Shown here: in pieces, positions 50,201 to 57,913 of the stretch
How the letters are laid out: the number at the start of each line of letters is the position of its first letter
How positions within the stretch are numbered: the stretch's first letter is position 1
Source: Deinococcus ruber
Lineage (GTDB): Bacteria; Deinococcota; Deinococci; Deinococcales; Deinococcaceae
Length of the DNA stretch: 64,000 bases
Assembly (NCBI RefSeq): GCF_014648095.1
Contig: NZ_BMQL01000012.1
Span: 61,840 to 125,839, forward strand
Direction: 5' to 3'
Translations under genes and position numbers: made by a program
The notes under the pieces: model-generated
Told to the model about the DNA's origin: nothing
The model's input: only the letters and a program-made list of their open reading frames with translations
The model's database searches: none

Positions 50201-50504
50201 GCTGAGCAACGCGGTGAAATACTCGGCCAAGCGCGACGTGTCCGACATCCGGGTGTGGGCGGAAGAGCGGCCCGCAGAATGGGCGATTCACGTGCAGGAC
50301 AACGGCGTCGGCTTCGATGCCAGATACGCCAGAAAACTGTTCGGCATCTTCCAGCGGCTGCATCACGAACGCGACTTTCGCGGCACCGGGGTCGGGCTGG
50401 CAACGGTACGGCGAATCGTGCTGAAGCACGGCGGGCGCGTCTCTGCCGAGAGTCACGTCAACAGCGGAGCCACCTTCAGCTTTACGCTGCCCAAATCAGG
50501 CTGA
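47205..50504 (+). CDS. Five-GAF sensor histidine kinase
   Basis: Soluble kinase, 1099 aa. A first GAF (about 15-170) is followed by three successive type A GAF domains (about 185-345, 350-520, 530-690). Each begins with a helix like ALNAFTRFTQAA or LDAFVAFAEAAG and contains VSVAYYEL, DGLWKARVW or a variant. One type B GAF follows (about 700-865, LLSPGYALYWERAGDRWQLK). The core has H888 in SASHDLRTPVRHVMGF, N-box NLLSNAVKYS, G1 DNGVGFD and G2 GTGVGLATVRR. No PAS, receiver or membrane segment. The three type A domains look like tandem duplicates; types A and B are shared with the kinases at 6872 and 24217. Confidence 0.9.
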   Translation: MFEPSALGIPAHLSLSEHLQHVTQTLAATTVQEDVLRTVLTAAVSALKATAGVVLLLDAAGDTLVVAGAQSAQEPGIWQDSSVDSGVPAGDALAQRQPLFFEHPGALAAAYPDLEAASGAAAPAACAVLPMVLDGQPLGSILLDFDHAHEFTAAEQRFLQIVAAQCSVALGRSTVLTQLQQQILANGALNAFTRFTQAAADTTEFTVLVSQAVEVLRATIGDVSVAYYELHQGTWQARALSDDLSPEHLKLISAGFPENTPRFANAVRAGQLQFVSGWRPVEAGFPEEPRYGALASYPYLPESSFPRLLSVGAKNKVSWSDQEQAIVRAVGRTLGLALERALQTQELQEERAGLDAFVAFAEAAGTKTDTLALIRQASTVLRATLEQVSVAYYELEDGLWKARVWTDDVPADVVRDIQAGIPQDAPNFLEAAQSDSAVFVDGWKAEENHVSSATVYGAVALVHIGTGERPRLFTLGTVHARAWTARERASVRAVGRSLTLALERADLSAQLERRTRQIEESARAQEAFVAFTEAVGSETDVLTLARQAIQVMQAQLPEVGVAYYQLEDQVWKGAVWSDDVPPEVADQLRLGVPADSPNFSHAVRTGAALFANRWDAHADQLAQATMYGAAAFVPLIVDGQAHAMFAVGKRTGTLWTVREQGIIRALGRSLGLALERTEYARQLEVQKAVVDSRNQALEAFAQLTRDIANETDRYALIQRTQELVLSLLSPGYALYWERAGDRWQLKSQVGDIGHPALQRLVDEEGLPFEAPTLHFTWTTGRPLYQDQYAQGADTPADLIRHVHAAASLRLNVHGVPVGMLAIGLFDQRRWNSADRAVLETTISSLGLALERAQGLAELAKRTTELEQSNQDLSAANEELEAFTYSASHDLRTPVRHVMGFAELALKALQKGQYDKVAQHLEVVKQAAGRMTSLIDGMLVLSRSGRQELNVQWTDLNALVTQAQRDVAAEFSNQPVQWHIEPLPRIQGDPLLLQQVLTNLLSNAVKYSAKRDVSDIRVWAEERPAEWAIHVQDNGVGFDARYARKLFGIFQRLHHERDFRGTGVGLATVRRIVLKHGGRVSAESHVNSGATFSFTLPKSG

Positions 50505-50633
50505 CTCAACCAGCGCGCGGTGCCGAGCCGTCTGCGGCACTGAACAGTTGGCGTGGCGTTCAAGGACTGCTGTGCCCGAGCATCTGACAGAAGAAGAGCG
50601 CTGAAAATAGGCGGAAAGGCCGTTCGGGACGCC

Positions 50634-50664
50634 GTTCCTACTCCCTGTCCTCACGGGTAGGAAC
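50634..50664 (+). terminator. Possible terminator after the five-GAF kinase
   Basis: GTTCCTACTCCC (50634-50645) can pair with GGGTAGGAAC (50655-50664) with one bulged T and a 9-nt loop, followed by CCTGTTCCTTCC. The tail is only moderately T-rich. Confidence 0.4.
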
Positions 50665-50945
50665 CCTGTTCCTTCCTGCGCCCACGTCCGCGAACTGCTC
50701 CGGAACAGCACCCGCCGATGCCGCGCCCTCCAGAGAACTGCGCTGGCAGCCACCCGTTTAGCTGGCTACCCGACATGCTGATCGCGCGTCCAATGATCGT
50801 TATCACAAAATAATGATGACATACGGTGCGTCCGGTGAAGTTCAGATCATTTAGCCTGGATAAAAAAGGCGACTGCGCTGAAGTTATACCTTATGACAGG
50901 CCATCAGTATTCAGCCGTGACGCTGGACGCTGGTAAGGAGTGCAA

Positions 50946-51803
50946 ATGTCGATACCCAATCTCTCACGTCTGCTTCAAAACGATGCAGACCGTCTTGTAC
51001 AGGAATGGCTGACTGCGCAGCTTGACGCGGGCACCTTTCGCCGCGACCTCCTCAGCGAAGGCGATCTTCGCAGAGATTCCCAGGCGTTTTTCACCGCCTT
51101 CCTGCAGGCCCTGGAGGCCGGCACCACGCCGACTCCAGAAGGCCCTGCGTGGGAAGAAGTCAGAGCTGTGCTCGGCAGCCTTTCGAAAACCCGGGCTGCA
51201 CAGGGCTTTACCGCCAGCGAGGTCGCCACCTTCGTGTTGTCGCTCAAGCAGCCGCTCTTCCGCCGACTGTTCACGGCGATGTCAAGTTCGCCCGAGCAGC
51301 TTCAGGAAGACCTGTGGACCACCACCGTTGTGCTCGATCAGTTGGGCCTGTACACCCTGGAGATCTACCAGCGTTCGCGGGAAGACATCATCTTACGGCA
51401 GCGGCAGGAACTGCTCGAACTGTCCACGCCGGTCGTGAAGGTCTGGCAGGGCATCGTGGCCCTGCCGCTGATCGGCACGCTCGACAGTGAGCGCACGCAG
51501 GTGGTGATGGAATCGCTGCTCGAACGCATCGTCGAGACGGAATCAACGGTGGCGATCATCGACATCACGGGCGTGCCGACCGTCGATACGCTCGTCGCCC
51601 AGCACCTGCTCCGTGCGGTGGCTGCCGCCCGCCTGATGGGGGCCGAGTGCATCATCAGCGGCATCCGGCCACAGATCGCGCAGACCATCGTTCATCTGGG
51701 CATCGACCTGTCGAGCGTGACCACCAAAGCCAATTTCGCCGATGCCATCTCCCTGGCCCTGACACGCAGCGGGTTCCAGGTGACGCGGGCACGTCCCCAG
51801 TAG
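50946..51803 (+). CDS. rsbR: RsbR-type stressosome protein
   Basis: Co-antagonist and scaffold of the stressosome, 285 aa from ATG 50946 (AAGGAG upstream). The N-terminal helical sensor (about 1-150) looks like the RsbRD_N type. The C-terminal STAS domain (about 165-280) has DITGVPTVDT with T215 and RPQIAQTIVHLGIDLS with T247, matching the two threonines phosphorylated by RsbT in Bacillus RsbRA. First gene of a six-gene operon with rsbS and rsbT directly after. Confidence 0.9.
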   Translation: MSIPNLSRLLQNDADRLVQEWLTAQLDAGTFRRDLLSEGDLRRDSQAFFTAFLQALEAGTTPTPEGPAWEEVRAVLGSLSKTRAAQGFTASEVATFVLSLKQPLFRRLFTAMSSSPEQLQEDLWTTTVVLDQLGLYTLEIYQRSREDIILRQRQELLELSTPVVKVWQGIVALPLIGTLDSERTQVVMESLLERIVETESTVAIIDITGVPTVDTLVAQHLLRAVAAARLMGAECIISGIRPQIAQTIVHLGIDLSSVTTKANFADAISLALTRSGFQVTRARPQ

Positions 51804-51813
51804 AGCGCCTGCG

Positions 51814-52218
51814 ATGGACCGTATTCCAATTCTTAAACTCGGTGACTGCCTGATCGTCAGCCTGCACGTCGATCTGCATGATCGTCTGGCCCTGACCCTG
51901 CAGGACGACCTTGCCAACCGGGTGGTCAGCACCGGCGCGAGGGGCGTGCTGATCGATATTTCCGGGCTGGACATGGTGGATTCGTTCATCGGACGGGTGC
52001 TGGGCAACATCGCCACCCTCTGCCAGGTGCTCGACGCAGAAACCGTCATCGTCGGGCTTCGGCCTGCGGTGGCCATCACACTGGTCGAACTCGGCGTTAC
52101 CTGGACGCACGTCCGCACGGCGCTGAACATCGAACGTGGTATGGCGCTCCTCCAGCACCACGTCAGCCTGACGGCCCCTGAGGAGACCCGTGACGACCCT
52201 GACGACGCCCAGAGGTGA
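51814..52218 (+). CDS. rsbS: RsbS STAS-domain antagonist
   Basis: Single-domain STAS protein, 134 aa, that holds RsbT in the stressosome. It has the full RsbS pattern: IPILKLGDCLIVSLHVDLHD, RLALTLQDDL, GVLIDISGLDMVDSFIGRVL (phosphorylatable S57), ETVIVGLRPAVAITLVELGV. The last 29 nt overlap the start of rsbT. The C-terminal tail past the STAS domain is acidic (PEETRDDPDD). Confidence 0.93.
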   Translation: MDRIPILKLGDCLIVSLHVDLHDRLALTLQDDLANRVVSTGARGVLIDISGLDMVDSFIGRVLGNIATLCQVLDAETVIVGLRPAVAITLVELGVTWTHVRTALNIERGMALLQHHVSLTAPEETRDDPDDAQR

Positions 52219-52600
52219 AGTGCTTCCGGTGCAGAGTGAAGACGACGTCGTGCGGGTCAGGCAGGCGGTGCGGCAGTGTGCCCTGGCAGTCGGGTTCAGT
52301 CTGGTCGATCAGACCAAGCTGGTCACGGCTGCATCGGAACTGGCCCGCAACGTCCTGGTCCACGGGCACGGAGGACAGGTGCGCCTCGACGTGCTGGCCT
52401 CGCCGCGCATCGGCATCCAGCTGGTCTTCGAAGACCACGGGCCGGGCATTCCCGATCTCGACCGCGCCCTCCAGGAAGGCTTCAGTACCGGGGGCGGGCT
52501 GGGGCTGGGCCTGAGCGGTTCGCGGCGACTGATGAACGAATTCAGAATCCAGAGCCAGCCTGGAGACACCAGGGTGACCGTGATCAAATGGAAAGCGTGA
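52190..52600 (+). CDS. rsbT: RsbT switch kinase
   Basis: GHKL-fold serine/threonine kinase, 136 aa, GTG start at 52190 inside rsbS. N-box is ASELARNVLVHGHGG, G1 is EDHGPGIPD and G2 is GGLGLGLSGSRRLMNEF. It should phosphorylate RsbS and RsbR, and after release activate a downstream partner. In Bacillus that is the RsbU phosphatase; no RsbU is seen here, so the target may be one of the following kinase genes. Confidence 0.92.
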   Translation: MTTLTTPRGEVLPVQSEDDVVRVRQAVRQCALAVGFSLVDQTKLVTAASELARNVLVHGHGGQVRLDVLASPRIGIQLVFEDHGPGIPDLDRALQEGFSTGGGLGLGLSGSRRLMNEFRIQSQPGDTRVTVIKWKA

Positions 52601-52622
52601 ACACACGGCACCAGGGGGCCCG

Positions 52623-53621
52623 ATGCGTCCAACCGTAAGCCTTCAGGTGCTCGAACAGAGTGGCGTGGGCGAGGCCAGACGCACAGCTGCCGAGCTGGGG
52701 CTGATGCAGGGCCTGTCGAAAACGCGCTGCTCAGACCTCGCCATCGTCGTGACCGAACTCGCGTCCAACCTCGTGAAGCACACGCCCGGCGGAGGAACGC
52801 TGCTGCTGAACAGTCGGCCCGGCACCGTCGAGATTCTGACACTCGACCGCGGCCCCGGCATCTCGCGGATGGGTGAGGTGCTGCGCGACGGCTATTCCAC
52901 CGCAGGCAGCGCGGGAACAGGGCTGGGCGCGGTGTCGCGGCTCTCCGAAGACTTCGACGTGTATACCGCGCCGGGTGCGGGCAGCGTGGTATATGCCCGC
53001 CTCACAGAGCCGCTGGGCGACCTCGCCAGCGTGCCGTCCGGCTTCGACATCGGAGCTGTGCAGACCACGTATCCGGGAGAGACAGTCTGCGGAGACGACT
53101 GGACGTACTCTGCCGGACAGACGATGCTGAAACTGATGATGGTGGACGGGCTGGGGCACGGGCTGGGGGCCCATGAAGCGGCGCGGACCGCCGTCGCGGC
53201 CTTTCCCCAGAGCAGCCACCTGCGGCCCGCCGAGACTCTGACGCACATCCATCAGGCCCTGCGGAGTACCCGTGGCGCTGTGGGTGCGGTTGCCGCCATT
53301 GATGTCAGCGCCGGGACCGTGCAGTTTGCCGGCGTGGGCAATGTGAGCGGCGTGGTGCTGGACGCGGCCCAGCGGCGCGGCCTGATGTCGCATAACGGCA
53401 CGCTCGGCCAGGAAACACGCACCGTGCAGACGCAGGAAGTGCCCTGGACACCGCCGTCTGTGCTGGTGGTGCATACCGACGGGCTGACGAACCGCTGGGA
53501 TGTCTCGTCGGCCCCCGGCCTGCTGCGGCGGCGCTCCGCGGTGATCGCCGGGGTGCTGTACCGCGATTACGCCCGCGAGCGCGACGACGCCACCGTCGTG
53601 GTCATCAAGGCCGCGCCATGA
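52623..53621 (+). CDS. RsbT-like ATPase fused to an RsbX-like PP2C phosphatase
   Basis: Two-domain protein, 332 aa. Residues 1-130 are a GHKL ATPase domain of the RsbT/anti-sigma type (VVTELASNLVKHTPGG, DRGPGISRMG, GTGLGAVSRL). Residues about 140-332 are a SpoIIE/RsbX-type PP2C phosphatase with the metal-binding acidic motifs CGDDW, VDGLGHG and RDDATVV. By family it should reset the stressosome by dephosphorylating RsbS or RsbR. The next gene overlaps it by 4 nt. Confidence 0.87.
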   Translation: MRPTVSLQVLEQSGVGEARRTAAELGLMQGLSKTRCSDLAIVVTELASNLVKHTPGGGTLLLNSRPGTVEILTLDRGPGISRMGEVLRDGYSTAGSAGTGLGAVSRLSEDFDVYTAPGAGSVVYARLTEPLGDLASVPSGFDIGAVQTTYPGETVCGDDWTYSAGQTMLKLMMVDGLGHGLGAHEAARTAVAAFPQSSHLRPAETLTHIHQALRSTRGAVGAVAAIDVSAGTVQFAGVGNVSGVVLDAAQRRGLMSHNGTLGQETRTVQTQEVPWTPPSVLVVHTDGLTNRWDVSSAPGLLRRRSAVIAGVLYRDYARERDDATVVVIKAAP

Positions 53622-54976
53622 ACGCGGTGCTGCTGACCCTGCCCGTGGCAAACGAGCAGCACGTGGCCGAGGCCCGGTCGTATGGCCGTCAGCTGGCGGC
53701 GATCCTGGGATTTGGCGTCCAGGATCAGACGCGGGTGGCAACGGCGGTGTCAGAGCTGGTCCGCAACGCGCTAGTCTACGCCGGGCGCGGAACGATCGAG
53801 TACGGCACCGATCTGGAGGCGCAGCAGCTGACGGTGCAGGTCAGCGATCAGGGGCCGGGCATCGCGTCGCCCACAGACGTGCTGTCGGGCCACTACGTCT
53901 CGACCACTGGCATGGGCCGGGGACTGTCCGGCACGCGCCGCCTGATGGATCATCTGGAGCTGGACACCGGGCCAGCGGGCACGCGGGTCTTGATCGCCAA
54001 GAACCTGCCCGCACCGCTGGAGACCAGCGATCTGCCGCGCATCCGGGCCGCGCTGCTCCAGGGCCACCGTGTCACGCCCGTTCAGGAATTGCAGCGGCAG
54101 AACAAGGAGCTGCTTCAGACGCTGGGCGACCTGGCCCGCCGGGAACAGCAGCTGGCGACCCTGAACCGTGAACTGGAAGACACCAACCGGGGCGTCGTGG
54201 CGCTTTACAGCGAACTGGAGGACAAAGCCGCGCAGCTCCGGGAGGCCAGCCGCGAAAAATCCCTGTTCCTGTCGTATGTCAGCCACGAGTTCCGCACGCC
54301 CCTGCATTCGATGCTGGGTCTGTCACGCCTGCTGCTCAGCCACGCCGACGGCGCGCTTTCGGCGGCTCAGGAGCAGCAGTTGACGCTGATGCGCTCATCT
54401 GCCGAGGAACTGCTGGGAATGGTCAATGATCTGCTGGACATGACCAAGGCCGAAGCGGGCGGCAGAGATCTGAAGCTGGAGCCGCTGGAGTTGACGCAGA
54501 TTCTCGCCACTCTGCGGGCGCTGTTTCAGCCGCTGATCACCGACGCTGGCCCCCGGCTGATCATCGAGGAGCCGCAGCGGCCCATGGTGCTGTACAGCGA
54601 CGCCAGCAAACTGCATCAGATTCTGCGGAACTTCATCTCCAACGCCCTGAAATTCACGCCAGCCGGAGAGGTGGTGGTCAGTACCCGGCTGACAGACGGC
54701 GACCACTGGATCGAATTCTCTGTGCAGGACAGCGGCCCCGGCATCTCGGTCGAAGATCAGAGCCTGCTGTTCCGGGAGTATTCGCAGCTGAGAGGCGGCG
54801 GCAAGAAGGGCAGCGGCCTGGGGCTGGCCCTGTCTCACCGACTGGCGACGCTGCTGGGAGGACGGGTCGGGGTCGAGAGTGCGCCCGGAGCCGGTGCCCG
54901 TTTCTGGACGGTCCTGCCGCTCCGCACGTCTGCGCCTGTCATGGGTCATTTCCCCGGTGGGGGAGACAGCACATGA
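53618..54976 (+). CDS. Histidine kinase with an N-terminal RsbT-like ATPase domain
   Basis: A 452-aa protein with two GHKL domains. Residues 1-130 resemble RsbT (VSELVRNALVYAG, SDQGPGIAS, GRGLSGTRRLMDHLEL). A coiled coil (150-215) leads to HisKA with H223 in YVSHEFRTPLHSML, then a HATPase domain (N-box NFISNALKFT, G1 DSGPGIS, G2 GSGLGLALSHR). Start and stop codons overlap both neighbours (ATGA), so it is made together with them. It is a candidate link between the RsbT switch and a phosphorelay. Confidence 0.87.
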   Translation: MNAVLLTLPVANEQHVAEARSYGRQLAAILGFGVQDQTRVATAVSELVRNALVYAGRGTIEYGTDLEAQQLTVQVSDQGPGIASPTDVLSGHYVSTTGMGRGLSGTRRLMDHLELDTGPAGTRVLIAKNLPAPLETSDLPRIRAALLQGHRVTPVQELQRQNKELLQTLGDLARREQQLATLNRELEDTNRGVVALYSELEDKAAQLREASREKSLFLSYVSHEFRTPLHSMLGLSRLLLSHADGALSAAQEQQLTLMRSSAEELLGMVNDLLDMTKAEAGGRDLKLEPLELTQILATLRALFQPLITDAGPRLIIEEPQRPMVLYSDASKLHQILRNFISNALKFTPAGEVVVSTRLTDGDHWIEFSVQDSGPGISVEDQSLLFREYSQLRGGGKKGSGLGLALSHRLATLLGGRVGVESAPGAGARFWTVLPLRTSAPVMGHFPGGGDST

Positions 54977-56163
54977 GCATTCCCAGGCTGCCCATCCTGG
55001 TGGTGGACGACAACGACTCGGGGCGCTACATCACCGTGCATACCCTCACACGCGCCGGGTATCAGGTGATCGAAGCGCGGAGCGGCGCGCAGGCCTTTGA
55101 TCAGCTGGCCCTCGAACCCGCCCTGATCGTTCTGGATATCAATCTGCCGGATATGAACGGCTTTGAAGTGTGCAAGCGCCTGAGAAGCGATCCGGGCACG
55201 ACGCAGCTGCCGGTGCTGATGGCGTCGGCGTCGTACCTGACCGCCGAGAACACCGCGTACGGTCTGAATGTCGGGGCCGACGCGTATCTGGCCCATCCCA
55301 TCGAACCCGCCGTCCTGCTGGCGACGGTTCAGGCCCTGCTGCGGGTGCGGGCCGCCGAAGCGCAAGTCCGGCAGCTCAATCAGACGCTGGAACACCGGGT
55401 CCGTGAACGCACCGAGGAACTCGAACGGCTCAATCAGACGCTTCAGACCAGAAATGAAGAGCTGGCCGCCTTCAGTTCGTCGGTATCGCACGATCTGAGA
55501 ACACCCGTGCGGCACATCAAGGGCTTCTCCGACCTGGCGCTGCGGGCGCTGGCCGAACAGCAGACCGATAAAGCGGTGGCGCATCTTCAGGTGGTGGGGC
55601 GGGCTGCCGAGCGTATGAACACCCTGATCGACGGCATGCTCCGGTTGTCGATGACTGCCATGCGCGATATCCACCGCGCCCCGGTGGCGATGCAGCAGTT
55701 ACTCGACGTCAGTCTCGAGGAACTCGCCACCGATCTGCTCGGGCGGCAGATCGTCTTTGACAGTTCGCCCCTGCCGAGTGTGCAGGGCGACCGCGACTCG
55801 CTGCAGCAGGTGATGACCAACCTGATCAGCAACGCCGTGAAGTACACGCGCGGACGCGAAGAAGCGCGAATCAGAATCTGGGCCGAGGAAGACGACAGCT
55901 CTGTCACGGTATCTGTCCAGGACAACGGCGTGGGCTTCGACCCGCACTATCAGAGCCGCCTGTTCGGTCTGTTTCAGCGCCTGCATGCCGAGCGCGACTT
56001 CGAGGGAACAGGGGTGGGCCTGGCCATCGTGCGCCGGGTGATCGAACAGCACGGCGGGCAGGTCGCGGCGGCAGGCCAGCTGGGAGTGGGGGCGACGTTC
56101 TCGTTCCGGTTGCCAAAGGACGCGGGCGCCATTGGCCCGCGAAGCCCGGCAGACACCACCTGA
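54973..56163 (+). CDS. Receiver-histidine kinase (REC-HisKA-HATPase)
   Basis: A 396-aa protein with an N-terminal receiver (6-122; DDN acidic pair, phospho-Asp D55 in LIVLDINLPDMNG). The position of the conserved receiver lysine is His108 (AYLAHPIEP), which may weaken or alter switching. A coiled coil leads to HisKA with H173 in SVSHDLRTPVRHIKGF and HATPase (N-box NLISNAVKYT, G1 DNGVGFD, G2 GTGVGLAIVRR). The kinase half resembles those at 11102, 24217 and 47205. Last gene of the Rsb operon; it may take phosphate from the preceding kinase. Confidence 0.88.
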   Translation: MSIPRLPILVVDDNDSGRYITVHTLTRAGYQVIEARSGAQAFDQLALEPALIVLDINLPDMNGFEVCKRLRSDPGTTQLPVLMASASYLTAENTAYGLNVGADAYLAHPIEPAVLLATVQALLRVRAAEAQVRQLNQTLEHRVRERTEELERLNQTLQTRNEELAAFSSSVSHDLRTPVRHIKGFSDLALRALAEQQTDKAVAHLQVVGRAAERMNTLIDGMLRLSMTAMRDIHRAPVAMQQLLDVSLEELATDLLGRQIVFDSSPLPSVQGDRDSLQQVMTNLISNAVKYTRGREEARIRIWAEEDDSSVTVSVQDNGVGFDPHYQSRLFGLFQRLHAERDFEGTGVGLAIVRRVIEQHGGQVAAAGQLGVGATFSFRLPKDAGAIGPRSPADTT

Positions 56164-56186
56164 GCGTGGCCTGCTGTCCGCCTTCC

Positions 56187-56211
56187 ATCTGAGTATCTGC
56201 TCAGATATACT
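56187..56211 (+). promoter_or_regulatory. CDF/CadC cluster promoter with CadC-type operator
   Basis: ATCTGAGTATCTGCTCAGAT (56187-56206) is a perfect 7-6-7 dyad that abuts the -10 TATACT (56206-56211). The same arrangement, with a few mismatches, precedes zntA at 16577-16606. About 275 bp separate it from the first CDF ATG. Confidence 0.7.
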
Positions 56212-56486
56212 TCCGAAGCACGGGTCTGAGCCTGCTGCCAAAAAGGCCGGGCTACCGCTGGGGAACACGGCAGGCATCCCACAGGCACGCGGCGCTTGGG
56301 CGTTGCCGAGATGCCGCTGACCGACGCGCACGAACCCGCGCTCCTGCGTTTTCAACCTCTCTGCGTGCTGGCGGTGCTGTACTCCCCGGCTCATCTGAAG
56401 ACCGTATGCTGTCGCCTCCCTTGCGCGCTGCTGCCTTTTCTGTACCTGCTCCTGCGGTTTTTCGTCCTTTCTCAAGGCGGTTTCTG

Positions 56487-57416
56487 ATGACTCATTCTCA
56501 TGACTCGGCAGCCCACAGCGGCTCTGCCCCCCGCCACAGCCACGCCCCCGCAGATTTCGGACGTGCGTTTATCGTCGGCATCGGGCTGAACACCGTCTTC
56601 GTGGTCTTTGAGCTGATCTACGGCTCGCTGGCAACATCGCTCGCGCTGGTGGCCGACGCCGGACACAACGCCTCTGACGTGCTGGGCCTGATACTCGCCT
56701 GGGGCGCTTACCTCGTGTCGAAGCGTCGTCCGTCGGGCAGGCACACGTATGGTCTGCGGCGCAGCAGCATCCTGGCCTCGCTCACCAACGCGGTGCTGCT
56801 GCTGATTGCGCTGGGAGCGATCATATGGGAGGCCGTGCAGCGCCTGCAACATCCGGCCCCGGTGGCGGGCGGCACCGTCAGCTGGATCGCGGCGCTGGGC
56901 ATCGTCGTGAACGGGGTGACGGCGTATCTGTTCGCGTCGGGCCGCAAAGGCGACCTGAATCTGCGCGGCGCATTCCAGCACATGCTGGCCGACGCGGTGG
57001 TGTCAGCCGGGGTGGTGGTGGCGGGCATCGTGATCGTGTTCACGCACTGGCTGTGGCTCGACCCGCTGGTCAGTCTGGCGCTCGCGGCGGTGATTTTGTA
57101 CGGCACCTGGGGGCTGCTGCGCGAATCGCTCGATCTAGCACTGGACGCTGTGCCGGAAGGCGTCGATCTGAACGCGGTCAGAACGTTCCTGGCCGCTCAG
57201 CCGGGCGTCAGCGGCCTTCACGACCTGCACGTCTGGGGCATGAGCACCACCGAAACGGCGCTGACCGTCCATCTGGTGATGCCGGGGGGCATCCCAGACC
57301 AGAACCTGCAACACCTGCGGCACGAACTGCACGACCAGTTCGGCGTCGAGCACGCCACGGTACAGATCGAGCGGGGCACCGTTCCCTGCGAGCTGGAAGC
57401 GGAAGGCGCCGTATGA
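56487..57416 (+). CDS. CDF cation efflux transporter (CzcD/ZnT-like)
   Basis: Six-helix cation diffusion facilitator, 309 aa from ATG 56487, with a His-rich N-terminus (MTHSHDSAAHSGSAPRHSHA). The transport site is HxxxD in helix II (ADAGHNASDVLG) and HxxxD in helix V (FQHMLADAVVSAG), the zinc-selective form. A C-terminal cytoplasmic domain has HDLHVWGMSTTETALTVHLV. It exports Zn, and perhaps Cd or Co, using the proton gradient. An upstream open frame whose TGA overlaps this ATG may be a leader but lacks support. Confidence 0.88.
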   Translation: MTHSHDSAAHSGSAPRHSHAPADFGRAFIVGIGLNTVFVVFELIYGSLATSLALVADAGHNASDVLGLILAWGAYLVSKRRPSGRHTYGLRRSSILASLTNAVLLLIALGAIIWEAVQRLQHPAPVAGGTVSWIAALGIVVNGVTAYLFASGRKGDLNLRGAFQHMLADAVVSAGVVVAGIVIVFTHWLWLDPLVSLALAAVILYGTWGLLRESLDLALDAVPEGVDLNAVRTFLAAQPGVSGLHDLHVWGMSTTETALTVHLVMPGGIPDQNLQHLRHELHDQFGVEHATVQIERGTVPCELEAEGAV

Positions 57417-57445
57417 CCACGCCGCGCCTGCGCTACACTGAGGAA

Positions 57446-57808
57446 ATGAGAGTCGCCTCTCAAGAGGATACCTGTGAAGTCGTGTGTGTGCATCCGGAAG
57501 CGGTGCAGCGTGCCCGTACCGCCCTGCCGGACGAGCGCTGCGTCGAGGAAGCCACCGCGCTGCTCAAGGTCGTCGCCGATCCAACGCGGCTGCGGCTGCT
57601 GAGTGCGCTGAAAACGGGTGAATTGTGTGTGTGTGACCTGTCGGTGGTGGTCGGCATCAGTGAGAGTGCCGTCAGCCATCAGCTCCGACTGCTCCGCGCT
57701 CACCGCCTCGTGACCTTCCGCCGCGAGGGGCGGGTGGCGTACTACCGGCTGCTCGACCAGCACGTCAACGAACTGATCGAAAGTGCCCTGGAGCATGTCA
57801 GGGAATAA
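57446..57808 (+). CDS. CadC-type ArsR/SmtB metal-sensing repressor
   Basis: Winged-helix metal sensor, 120 aa from ATG 57446; an in-frame ATG at 57413 overlapping the CDF stop would add 11 residues. Metal ligands of the CadC alpha-3N site are visible: C10 and C14 (DTCEVVCVHP) and C61 and C63 (ELCVCDL). The alpha-5 site residues D104, H106 and H117 are also present. The recognition helix is SESAVSHQLRLLRAHRL and the wing is FRREGRVAYY. Ligands predict release from DNA by Cd, Pb or Zn. It likely controls the promoters at 56187 and 16577. Confidence 0.9.
   Translation: MRVASQEDTCEVVCVHPEAVQRARTALPDERCVEEATALLKVVADPTRLRLLSALKTGELCVCDLSVVVGISESAVSHQLRLLRAHRLVTFRREGRVAYYRLLDQHVNELIESALEHVRE
57447..57462. 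promoter_or_regulatory. Inverted repeat over the repressor start codon
   Basis: TGAGAG-TCGC-CTCTCA is a perfect 6-4-6 inverted repeat spanning the ATG of the repressor. It could be a hairpin that lowers translation, or an extra operator, but it differs from the 7-6-7 site. Confidence 0.3.
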
Positions 57809-57913
57809 CGACCTCTGATGAACCGTTTGCTGCTGGTGCGCGCAGACGAGGGCGGGCACCCCGCTCCGGTGTGGTGCGGCGGGGTGTGAAGATGGACGGC
57901 AAAGGAGCCTGAT

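Noticed and set aside
56311..56487. A 58-codon frame whose TGA overlaps the ATG of the first CDF gene
   Set aside because: It has a hydrophobic end and could be a coupled leader, but there is no ribosome-binding site or family support.
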